DNA of 34,657 nt from an uncultured Oscillospiraceae bacterium. GTDB lineage: Bacteria > Bacillota > Clostridia > Oscillospirales > Oscillospiraceae. The position numbers and the translations under genes were made by a program. How positions within the stretch are numbered: position 1 is the stretch's first letter; each line of letters begins with the position of its first letter. The stretch spans positions 1-34,657 of the forward strand of contig CAKTQP010000021.1 in the NCBI GenBank assembly GCA_934597165.1, in the 5' to 3' direction. Shown in pieces: positions 1 to 6,954 of the stretch. The notes below the pieces were generated by a model. That model was not told the DNA's origin. It worked only from the letters and a program-made list of their open reading frames with translations, and ran no database searches.

Positions 1-2
1 GC

Positions 3-83
3 GCCGCAGCGTTAAGAAAACTTGCCAGTGGCAAGTTTTTAGCGTAGGCCATGCCTGTTTTACAGGCATGGTACGTTGGTTCT
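3..83 (+). repeat. Family 2 tandem-hairpin REP-like repeat, copy 1
   Basis: Two perfect hairpins sit side by side. The linker AGCGTTAAG (8-16) precedes stem 17-26/30-39 (10 bp, loop AGT). The linker AGCGTAGGC (41-49) then precedes stem 49-57/63-71 (9 bp, loop TTTTA). The same sequence recurs at 29803-29883 almost unchanged. A copy with wholly different stems but the same linkers and spacing lies at 19600-19669 on the other strand. The right arm of the first hairpin ends in five T, so it could also act as a terminator for whatever lies upstream. The element lies 55 bp before dut, and its left end may continue outside the window. Confidence 0.8.
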
Positions 84-137
84 CCCTAACCGCCGAACGT
101 CCCTCCTTCCCCATTTCAAAACGACAAGGACTCTACT

Positions 138-587
138 ATGAAACTAAAATGCAACCCCCTCTCCCCCAAACTAGGCCGAGAGGTCCCCTACCCCTACTAC
201 GCAAGCCCCGGCGCAGCCGCCATGGATCTCCACGCCTGCCTGGACGACGACGTGACCATCCAGCCCGGCCAGCGGGTCATGATCCCCACCGGCCTGGCCA
301 TTGCTCTGCCGGACGCCGGTTACGTGGCGCTCATCTTCGCTCGCTCCGGCCTGGGCGTCAAGCACGGCATCGTCCCCGCCAACTGCGTGGGGGTCATCGA
401 CAGCGACTACCGGGGCGAGGTCAAAGTCGCCCTGCAAAACCACGGCGACCAGCCCTACACCGTCCACTGCGGCGACCGCATCGCGCAGATGGCAGTCATG
501 CCGGTGTTCCAGCCGGAGCTGGAATGGACGGACGAGCTGCCGGACACCCAGCGGGGGGCCGGTGGGTTCGGCTCCACGGGGATGTAA
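138..587 (+). CDS. dut: Deoxyuridine 5'-triphosphate nucleotidohydrolase (dUTPase)
   Basis: Cytoplasmic trimeric dUTPase, which hydrolyses dUTP to dUMP and diphosphate, keeping uracil out of DNA and feeding dTMP synthesis. At 149 aa it has the normal length of the homotrimeric family, and all five motifs are visible: AAAMDLHA (about 26-33), ARSGLG (69-73), GVIDSDYRGE (85-94), GDRIAQM (112-118) and the C-terminal Gly-rich arm GAGGFGSTG (140-148). In motif 3 Asp88 lies where the catalytic base is expected. AAGGA at 126-130 is spaced 7 nt from the ATG, and upstream is only the family 2 repeat. It is followed 54 bp later by maf in the same direction, so a dut-maf-mre transcription unit is plausible. 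Confidence 0.96.
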   Translation: MKLKCNPLSPKLGREVPYPYYASPGAAAMDLHACLDDDVTIQPGQRVMIPTGLAIALPDAGYVALIFARSGLGVKHGIVPANCVGVIDSDYRGEVKVALQNHGDQPYTVHCGDRIAQMAVMPVFQPELEWTDELPDTQRGAGGFGSTGM

Positions 588-641
588 ATTGTTTACCAAT
601 TCCCCCTTGATTTCCACACACAGAAGGGATACGATGGCATT

Positions 642-1217
642 ATGGCACTGATCTTAGCTTCCAAATCCCCCCGCCGCCGGGAATTGCTGGCGCAGATGGG
701 GCTGACTGACTTTGAAATCTACCCGGCCGTGGGCGAAGAGCTGGCGGAACCGGGTCTGACCCCGCCGGAGCTGGTACAGGCACTGGCGCTGCACAAGGCA
801 CGGGAGGTGGCGGAGAAATTCGCCCAGCCCGGTGACCTGGTCATCGGCGCGGACACCATCGTGGTGCTGGACGACCAGGTGTTGGGCAAGCCCCACGACC
901 AAGCCCACGCATTGGAAATGCTCACCGCCTTGTCCGGACGGGAACACCACGTTTATACCGGCGTCGCCGTCCTCCAGGACAGTCGGGAGCTGGCACAGGT
1001 GGAAGACACGGCGGTGTGGTTCCGAGACGCCTCCCAAGCGGAGCTGAACCGGTACATCGCCACCGGCGAACCCATGGACAAGGCCGGCGCTTACGGCATC
1101 CAAGGCCGAGGCGGTCTGCTGGTGTCCCGCATCGAAGGGGACTACACCAACGTGGTGGGTCTGCCCATCGTGCGCCTGGCCGGTATGTTGGCCCAGTTCG
1201 GCGTCACCGTCCTGTAA
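642..1217 (+). CDS. maf: Maf family nucleoside triphosphate pyrophosphatase
   Basis: Maf/YhdE-type house-cleaning enzyme, expected to hydrolyse dTTP/UTP or modified nucleotides to monophosphates; in Bacillus maf is linked to septum formation. The 191-aa protein opens with the family signature LASKSPRRRELL (5-16). It carries GADTIVV (69-75) with the likely catalytic Asp71, GKP (82-84), YTGVAV (105-110) and DKAGAYGIQG (146-155), all in the usual order and spacing. The start is the ATG at 642. A nearer ATG at 634 opens a different frame that stops after five codons. AAGGG at 624-628 is a rather distant ribosome-binding site. Its place between dut and mreC matches the usual Firmicute maf-mreBCD neighbourhood, although radC and mreB are absent here. 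Confidence 0.95.
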   Translation: MALILASKSPRRRELLAQMGLTDFEIYPAVGEELAEPGLTPPELVQALALHKAREVAEKFAQPGDLVIGADTIVVLDDQVLGKPHDQAHALEMLTALSGREHHVYTGVAVLQDSRELAQVEDTAVWFRDASQAELNRYIATGEPMDKAGAYGIQGRGGLLVSRIEGDYTNVVGLPIVRLAGMLAQFGVTVL

Positions 1218-1265
1218 ACCTCCACCCCACCTGGGGTATGACTCACGCTTAGAAAGGGTGGTTTT

Positions 1266-2108
1266 TTGAAAGACTTCCTCCACCGCAACGGAATCTGGGT
1301 GATCGTGGCAGCTCTGCTGCTGACGGCAGCTTTATCCCTAGGCTCCGCCCTCTTCCCCAACCTGACATCCCCCCTGAGCAACGCCATCGGCATCATCGCC
1401 ACCCCCTTCCAGAAGGCCACGACCTCCTTCACCAGCTGGGTGGAGGGCTTGTACGACTACGCCTTCCGGTATGACGAGCTGCAGAGCCGAGTGCAGGAGC
1501 TGGAGCTGCAGATCGCGGAGATGAACAAGCAGGACCGGCAGAACGAGGACGCCGCGGCAGAGAACGAACGACTGCGGAAGCTGCTGAAGCTCAGCGCCAA
1601 ACATGAGGACTTCACCTATGAGGCCGCTCGGGTCACCGGCGCCAGCTCCACCACCTGGGAGTCCACCATCACCCTGAGCAAAGGCTCCTCCAGCGGCATC
1701 GAGAAAAATGACACCGTCATCACCGAGACCGGCTACCTGGTGGGCGTGGTGGCTGACCTGGGCGCCAATTGGTGCACCGTCATCACCGTCCTGGATCCCG
1801 ACCTGTCCATGGGCGCGCTGGTCTACCGCACCGGCGACAACGCCATCCTGAACGGCGACCTGACCCTGATGGTGGACGGCAAGTCCCGCCTGAGCTACCT
1901 GGACAGCGAGAGCAAGCTCATCGCCGGCGACGAGGTGCTCACCTCCGGCAAGGGCGGCGTGTACCCCTCCGGCCTGGTGGCTGGGTACGTCAGTGAGATC
2001 AAGACCACCGCCTCCGGCGCGGAGAAATACGCGGTGGTGAAGCCCGCTGTGGACTTGACCAACCTGGTGGAAGTGTTTGTGATTAAGGACTTCCAGATTA
2101 CCGATTGA
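1266..2108 (+). CDS. mreC: Rod shape-determining protein MreC
   Basis: Elongasome scaffold that links the cytoplasmic shape machinery to periplasmic-side PBPs. The start is TTG at 1266, supported by AAAGGGTGG just upstream; no in-frame ATG precedes it. The 280-aa product has a short cytoplasmic tail, one membrane helix (about 11-30), a coiled coil (about 69-110, heptads rich in L/E/Q) and a C-terminal double beta-barrel domain (about 120-275). That domain carries the family-typical GDEVLTSG (221-228) and GVYPSGLVAGYV (231-242). It is followed by mreD and PBP2 in the canonical order, but a family 1 repeat is inserted before mreD. No mreB lies next to it in the window. Confidence 0.95.
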   Translation: MKDFLHRNGIWVIVAALLLTAALSLGSALFPNLTSPLSNAIGIIATPFQKATTSFTSWVEGLYDYAFRYDELQSRVQELELQIAEMNKQDRQNEDAAAENERLRKLLKLSAKHEDFTYEAARVTGASSTTWESTITLSKGSSSGIEKNDTVITETGYLVGVVADLGANWCTVITVLDPDLSMGALVYRTGDNAILNGDLTLMVDGKSRLSYLDSESKLIAGDEVLTSGKGGVYPSGLVAGYVSEIKTTASGAEKYAVVKPAVDLTNLVEVFVIKDFQITD

Positions 2109-2112
2109 CGCA

Positions 2113-2310
2113 ACCGGAGGGAGAACCCCCGGCGAGGGTTCTCCCTCTTTCCGGCAGAGCCGGAAATTCACCCTCTCCTGCGCTTTCTTGCGCATGGGGT
2201 ATTTCGGCATCTGCGGATGCCGACCAAGGGCTTTGCCCCTGGACCCCACTTCATTTTCTTCGAGAAGAAAACGAAGCAAAAAAAGCTTAAACCGCCCTGC
2301 GGGGCTTGAC
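2113..2310 (+). repeat. Family 1 structured dispersed repeat, copy A (between mreC and mreD)
   Basis: An imperfect repeat of about 200 bp found four times in this window. Hairpins in order are: 2117-2128/2136-2147 (12 bp, followed by TTT, terminator-like); 2148-2155/2159-2166 (8 bp, loop AGA); CGGCATC/GATGCCG 2205-2211/2216-2222 (loop TGCG); 2224-2231/2235-2242; a long imperfect CTTC-rich stem near 2249-2276; and a CCGC/GCGG stem ending in GGGGCTTGACC near 2310. Compared with copy B, both arms of several stems are changed so that pairing is kept. The element lies inside the mre operon in the sense orientation, between the mreC stop and the mreD ribosome-binding site. Confidence 0.85.
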
Positions 2311-2338
2311 CATCGGCAACACCTACAAGGAGGCCAAC

Positions 2339-2851
2339 ATGATCCGCAACAACGCCAACCTCATCAAATGGACCAGCTACGCCTTGGCCTTTCTCCTGGT
2401 GTTTTTCTTCGAGTGCTGTGTCCTCAACCGGTTCCCCCTCCACGGAGCCATCCCCAACCTGTCCATCCTGGTGGTCGTCGCCGTGGCCCTCTTTGAAGGC
2501 TCCATCAACGGCGCCATCTTCGGCTTGGCCATCGGCTTCTTCTGCTCCGCCGTCTACTACCGCTCCGGCCTGATGATGATCCCCATCTACACCGTCATCG
2601 GCGCCTGCACCGGCGCCACCCGGAAGGAGAAGATCGGCCGCTCGCTGCTGGGCTGCGCGGTCTGCTCTCTGGGCGGATTGGTCTTCCTGGAGCTGTGCCA
2701 GATCTTACGGTTCTTCCTGAAGGGGACGTCCCTCTCCGTGCTGGCCAGCCTGGCGCTGCCGGAGGCGCTGTACTCCCTCCCCTTCTTCCTTCCCATCTAC
2801 TTCCTCATCCACGCCGTCTACAAAAAAGTACGGACGGACTACGAATTGTAA
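2339..2851 (+). CDS. mreD: Rod shape-determining protein MreD
   Basis: Integral membrane partner of MreC and PBP2 in the elongasome. The start is set by AAGGAGG (2327-2333), 5 nt before the ATG at 2339. A longer in-frame TTG start at 2306 would fall in the repeat and has no site. The product is 170 aa with about five hydrophobic helices (roughly residues 12-30, 40-70, 78-90, 104-130 and 142-160), short loops and a basic C-terminus, the size and layout of MreD. Sequence conservation in this family is low, so the assignment leans on the mreC-mreD-PBP2 order as much as on the sequence. The stop lies 31 bp before the PBP2 start. Confidence 0.9.
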   Translation: MIRNNANLIKWTSYALAFLLVFFFECCVLNRFPLHGAIPNLSILVVVAVALFEGSINGAIFGLAIGFFCSAVYYRSGLMMIPIYTVIGACTGATRKEKIGRSLLGCAVCSLGGLVFLELCQILRFFLKGTSLSVLASLALPEALYSLPFFLPIYFLIHAVYKKVRTDYEL

Positions 2852-2882
2852 CGCGACCCATCCCCGAGAGGAGGTTTTCCCT

Positions 2883-4967
2883 GTGGAACGCTTTCAGAAA
2901 CTACACAACCGGCGTCTGCGCACCATCGTGGCGCTGATGACCGCCATCGCCCTGTTCTTCACCGCCCTGCTCTACCTGGGCACCATCGCCAACGGCCTGA
3001 GCGACGGGGAATCCACCGAGCTGAACACGGTGGTGACCACCGCCACCGAGAACGCCGCCCGTGGCAACATCACCGACCGCTATGGCGAAGTGCTGGTGAC
3101 CAACCGGACGGAGTACAACGTGACCCTGGACGTGGGCAACATGGGGGACACCAAGGAGCAGCTGAGCACCCTGTCCACCCTGCTGGACATCTGCAAGGCG
3201 CAGAACGTGAAGTGGACGGACGAGGATCTCCCCATCTCCACCGACACCCCCTACACCTTCACCACCGACACCCCCTTCCTCTACCAGACCGACGACGGCA
3301 AGTGGACCCAGACCCGTCTGGGCAAGCTGTGCAAGGCCATGGACTGGTCCAACTCCAGCTCCACCACCGCCAGCCAGCTGGTAGCGCAGATGAAGAAGAG
3401 CTTCGGCCTGGACACGGGCAAGTACACTGAGAGCCAGGCGCGGGAGCTGTTGGGTGTGCTGTACTCCGCCTACCTGCGGGAAAAAGAGGTGCTGTATACC
3501 ACCTACCTGTTCGCCGAGGACGTGAACATCGACCTGATCTCGGTCATCAAGGAAAAGGATCTGCCTGGCGTGGAGATCTTACCCATGTCCACCCGCCAGT
3601 ACAACACCAGCGCCGCCGCCCTGCTGCTGGGGCAGACCGGCCCCATCTCCGCGGAGAGCTGGGAGGCCAACAAGGACTATTATCAGAAGAACAACTACAA
3701 CATGGACGCCATCGTGGGTCTGTCCGGCGCAGAATACGCCTTTGAGGAGTACCTGCGGGGCACGCCGGGCACCAAGAAGGTCATCCTGGGCAACGACGGC
3801 AAGACCCTGACCGAACGGTACAGCGTGGAGCCGAAAGTGGGCAGCAACGTGGCGCTGACCTTGGACAGCAAGCTCCAGGAGGCCACCGAGAAGGCGTTGG
3901 CAGACGTGACCCCCAAGATCAACAACGGCAAGGGCGGTTCTGCCGCTGTGGTACTGAACATCAAGGACGGCAGCATCCTGGCCGCCGCCACCTACCCCAG
4001 CTTTGACGCCTCCCGATACAACAAGGACTACAAGAAGCTGGCCAAGGACAAGCTCAATCCCCTGTTCAACCGCGCCTTGCTAGGCATCTACGCCCCCGGT
4101 TCCACCTACAAGATGTGTACCGCCGCCGCCGGTGTGGAGACGGGCGCCATCAATGTGGCCACCACCCACTACGAGTGCAAAGGTTCCATGACCTACTACG
4201 GCCACACCTACCATTGCTGGGAGACCCGTGGTCAGGGGACGGAATACTTGGCAGATGCCGTGCGGGACTCCTGCAACATCTTCTTCTACAACGTGGGCAT
4301 CAACACGGGCATCAAAGCCCTGACCAAAAAGGCACAGGAATACGGCCTGGGCGAACCTACCGGCGTGGAGCTGAGCGAGTCCGTCGGCGTCAACGCCGGT
4401 CCGGACTATTCGGAAAAGGTGGGCGCTGTGTGGACGGACGGTAACACCCTCTCCGCCGCCATCGGCCAGAGCGACAACCAGTTCTCCCCCCTCCAGCTGG
4501 CCAACTACGTGGCCACCCTCATCAACGGCGGCGACCGGTACAAGGCGCACCTGCTCAAGACGGTGAAGAGCAGCGACAACAGCAAGATCTTGTACCAGTA
4601 CGAGCCGGAAGTGGTCAAGACCGTGCCCCTGGCTCAGGACGCCTATGACGCCATCAAGAAGGGCATGGGCGAGGTCATCGAGGCGGATAAGATCAAGGAG
4701 TTCGACAACCTCCAGGATCGGGGCATCAAGGTGGGCTGTAAGACCGGTACCGCAGAAGTGGGCACCGCACGGCCGAAGTTGTACAACGCTCTGTTCGTGG
4801 CTTTCGCCCCCTACGACGACCCGGAGATCGCCGTCTGCACCGTGGTAGAGAAGAGCCCCAGCCAGGGCGCTTCCACCGCCGCCATCACCGCCGCCATCAT
4901 GGAGTACTACTTCAGCGAGGACGCCGTACAGGAGCGTGTGGCCGCGGAGAATAAGCTGGTGTCCTGA
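2883..4967 (+). CDS. mrdA: Penicillin-binding protein 2 (peptidoglycan D,D-transpeptidase MrdA)
   Basis: Class B PBP that crosslinks peptidoglycan during elongation, membrane anchored with its catalytic domain outside. The GTG start follows AGAGGAGG by 8 nt. The 694-aa protein has an N-terminal membrane helix (about 13-36) and a PBP dimerisation domain beginning with ARGNITDRYGEVL (59-71). The transpeptidase domain carries PGSTYK with the nucleophile Ser407 and Lys410, the SCN triad (463-465) and KTGTA (620-624). It closes the dut-maf-mreC-mreD operon and supplies the enzyme served by MreC and MreD. Nothing essential is missing. Confidence 0.95.
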   Translation: MERFQKLHNRRLRTIVALMTAIALFFTALLYLGTIANGLSDGESTELNTVVTTATENAARGNITDRYGEVLVTNRTEYNVTLDVGNMGDTKEQLSTLSTLLDICKAQNVKWTDEDLPISTDTPYTFTTDTPFLYQTDDGKWTQTRLGKLCKAMDWSNSSSTTASQLVAQMKKSFGLDTGKYTESQARELLGVLYSAYLREKEVLYTTYLFAEDVNIDLISVIKEKDLPGVEILPMSTRQYNTSAAALLLGQTGPISAESWEANKDYYQKNNYNMDAIVGLSGAEYAFEEYLRGTPGTKKVILGNDGKTLTERYSVEPKVGSNVALTLDSKLQEATEKALADVTPKINNGKGGSAAVVLNIKDGSILAAATYPSFDASRYNKDYKKLAKDKLNPLFNRALLGIYAPGSTYKMCTAAAGVETGAINVATTHYECKGSMTYYGHTYHCWETRGQGTEYLADAVRDSCNIFFYNVGINTGIKALTKKAQEYGLGEPTGVELSESVGVNAGPDYSEKVGAVWTDGNTLSAAIGQSDNQFSPLQLANYVATLINGGDRYKAHLLKTVKSSDNSKILYQYEPEVVKTVPLAQDAYDAIKKGMGEVIEADKIKEFDNLQDRGIKVGCKTGTAEVGTARPKLYNALFVAFAPYDDPEIAVCTVVEKSPSQGASTAAITAAIMEYYFSEDAVQERVAAENKLVS

Positions 4968-4989
4968 GCGCCTTCGACGGTTCTCCCTC

Positions 4990-5017
4990 TTGACAGAAAC
5001 AGTAAATCCGCTATAAT
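4990..5017 (+). promoter_or_regulatory. Sigma-A-type promoter upstream of GH13 gene leader
   Basis: A perfect -35 TTGACA (4990-4995) and a perfect -10 TATAAT (5012-5017) are separated by 16 bp. Transcription is expected to begin near 5024, about 113 nt before the GTG of the GH13 gene. It is the strongest-looking promoter in the window, and it lies just after PBP2, so the GH13 gene has its own transcription unit. Confidence 0.8.
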
Positions 5018-5020
5018 AAA

Positions 5021-5113
5021 GATGTGGAAACCCCGGACGGTTGCCACATCAACATACTTGACCTTATGCCGTAAGCCGTCTGCTGCAACAGACGGCTTAT
5101 TTCTTTCCACATC
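5021..5113 (+). ncRNA. Structured leader or small RNA with internal terminator-like hairpin
   Basis: Downstream of the 4990 promoter, GATGTGG (5021-5027) can pair with CCACATC (5044-5050). As a longer GATGTGGAAA (5021-5030) it can instead pair with TTTCCACATC (5104-5113), which lies just before the GH13 ribosome-binding site. Between these is a 10-bp GC-rich hairpin (5073-5082/5089-5098) followed by ATTTCTTT, which looks like an intrinsic terminator. The layout fits either a free RNA of about 80 nt or a leader that attenuates the GH13 gene. The first segment overlaps the predicted transcription start, so only part of it may be in the RNA. Confidence 0.5.
5073..5105 (+). terminator. Intrinsic terminator-like hairpin in the GH13 leader
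   Basis: Stem 5073-5082 pairs perfectly with 5089-5098, with a 6-nt loop (CTGCAA), and is followed by a T-rich run. It sits about 50 nt after the predicted start site and before the next ribosome-binding site, so it would stop the leader transcript unless bypassed. Confidence 0.65.
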
Positions 5114-5136
5114 ACCATCAAAGGAGGTCCCCCCAC

Positions 5137-6954
5137 GTGATCTACACCCCCTTTTCCCCCCGTCACAAGACCCCCTACGGCGCAGTCCCCTCCGGCACCG
5201 CCGTCACCTTCACCCTCCGTCCGTCCCGGTCAGAGGGTTTTTCCAGCGGTCTGCTGCTGGCTCGGCTGGAGCAGGACGGCGACCGCCTGCTGCACATCCC
5301 CATGCCCTGGGTGTCCACCGACTACCAGGAGGACGTATTCACCGGCGTGCTGGACACGTCAGGCTACGTGGGGCTGGTGTGGTACTCCTTTCAGCTGGAG
5401 GGATTAGACGGCCGCTGTCAGACCTTAGGACCGTATCAGCTGACCGTGTACGACGACACGGAGCCGGTTCCGGACTGGTTCGGAGACGGCCTGTGCTATC
5501 AAATCTTCCCCGACCGGTTTTGCAAGGGGACTACGACCCCCGCCGACCCCTGCACCGACCTGGGACAGCGCCTGTTCCACCAGGACTGGCAAGAGGAACC
5601 GCTGGACGGCCCGGTGGGCGTGGACGAGAACGGCATCGCCCAGTACAACCGGGACTTCTTCGGCGGCACCCTGTCCGGCATCACAGAAAAGCTGGACTTT
5701 TTGGCCGACCTGGGCGTGGAGACCCTCTACCTCTGCCCCATCTTCCGCTCGGCGGAGAATCACCGGTACAGCACCGCCGACTACGAGACCATCGACCCGC
5801 TCCTGGGCACGGAAGGGGACTTCCACACCCTCTGTGACGCCGCCCATGCCCGTGGGATGCGGGTGCTGCTGGACGGCGTGTTCAGCCACACCGGCTCCGC
5901 CTCCCGCTACTTCCATGACGCCACCCAGTCTCAAGCCTCCCCCTACTACCCCTGGTACCAGTGGAAGCACTGGCCGGACGACTACCACTGCTGGTGGGGC
6001 GTCCCCACCCTGCCCACGCTAGACAAGGACTGTCCCAGCTACCGCCAGTACATCTACGGAGACGAACACGCCATCGTCCGCCGCTGGCTCCGGGCAGGGG
6101 CAGACGGCTGGCGGCTGGACGTGGCAGATGAGCTGCCCGACGCCTTCATCGCCGGTCTGCGGCAGGCGGTGCGGCAGGAGAATCCGGACGCTATTGTCCT
6201 AGGCGAAGTGTGGGAGGACGGCTCCAACAAAGTGGCTTACGGCGTCCGGCGGAAGCACCTGCTGGGCGGCCACCTGGACGGTCTCATGAACTACCCCTTC
6301 CGGACGGCCACTCTGGACTACCTGTTGGGCGGCGACGCCGCCGCCTTCCGCACGGCCTTGGAGACCTTGCAGGAACACTATCCTCCCTTCGCCTTCCACA
6401 ACGCCATGAACTTTCTAGGCACCCACGACACCCCCCGCATCCTCACCGTCCTGGGGCTGGGCACCGCAGAGGCGACCGAAGCCGCTGACACCCTGCTGAC
6501 TCCAGCGCAAAAAGAGCAGGCGCTGAAACGCCTGCGCCTGGGTTACGCCATCCTGTTCACCTTCCCCGGCGCACCCACCCTCTACTACAGCGACGAAGCC
6601 GGTCTAGAAGGCGGCCGCGACCCCTGGAACCGCCGCACCTACCCTTGGGGACGGGAAGAGCAGCCCCTGCTCACCTGGTGCCGCACCCTGGGTCAGCTGC
6701 GCAAGCACACACCAGCCCTCCGCCGTGGAGCACTGGTGTGGGAAACCTGTCACGGTCCCCTGCTCAGCTACCAACGGGTGCTGGACGATGACCGAGTATT
6801 CGTAGCTGTCAACGCCGGAACAGAGCCGGTCACGGCAACGCTCCCCTGGTCAGGAGGCGGAAAAAACCTGCTCACCGGAGAATGTATCCCCGATGAACAG
6901 GTTCTATTACCAAAAACAAGTTGTCTCCTCGTCACGCCGTCTCCAGCACCTTGA
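5137..6954 (+). CDS. GH13 alpha-glucan hydrolase (neopullulanase/cyclomaltodextrinase-like)
   Basis: Cytoplasmic alpha-amylase-superfamily enzyme, probably hydrolysing maltodextrins, cyclodextrins or pullulan-type oligosaccharides. GTG start, 8 nt after AAAGGAGGT (5120-5128). The 605-aa protein has no signal peptide. An N-terminal beta domain (about 1-105) resembles the CBM34 module of neopullulanases. The TIM barrel begins with YQIFPDRF (121-128), has region I around Asp246, region II RLDVADE with the nucleophile Asp328, region III GEVWE with the acid/base Glu357, and region IV THD with Asp431. A C-terminal beta domain closes it. Region I reads DGVFSHTG where Asn is usual before His. Together with glgB at 20355-22355 it suggests intracellular glycogen or maltodextrin turnover. 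Exact substrate is not readable from sequence. Confidence 0.9.
   Translation: MIYTPFSPRHKTPYGAVPSGTAVTFTLRPSRSEGFSSGLLLARLEQDGDRLLHIPMPWVSTDYQEDVFTGVLDTSGYVGLVWYSFQLEGLDGRCQTLGPYQLTVYDDTEPVPDWFGDGLCYQIFPDRFCKGTTTPADPCTDLGQRLFHQDWQEEPLDGPVGVDENGIAQYNRDFFGGTLSGITEKLDFLADLGVETLYLCPIFRSAENHRYSTADYETIDPLLGTEGDFHTLCDAAHARGMRVLLDGVFSHTGSASRYFHDATQSQASPYYPWYQWKHWPDDYHCWWGVPTLPTLDKDCPSYRQYIYGDEHAIVRRWLRAGADGWRLDVADELPDAFIAGLRQAVRQENPDAIVLGEVWEDGSNKVAYGVRRKHLLGGHLDGLMNYPFRTATLDYLLGGDAAAFRTALETLQEHYPPFAFHNAMNFLGTHDTPRILTVLGLGTAEATEAADTLLTPAQKEQALKRLRLGYAILFTFPGAPTLYYSDEAGLEGGRDPWNRRTYPWGREEQPLLTWCRTLGQLRKHTPALRRGALVWETCHGPLLSYQRVLDDDRVFVAVNAGTEPVTATLPWSGGGKNLLTGECIPDEQVLLPKTSCLLVTPSPAP

Noticed and set aside
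2105..2496. Short open frames within family 1 copy A (and similar ones in copies B and C)
   Set aside because: Copies share recognisable peptide snatches but in shifting frames, while base pairing is what is kept. They are probably a common source of false hypothetical proteins.
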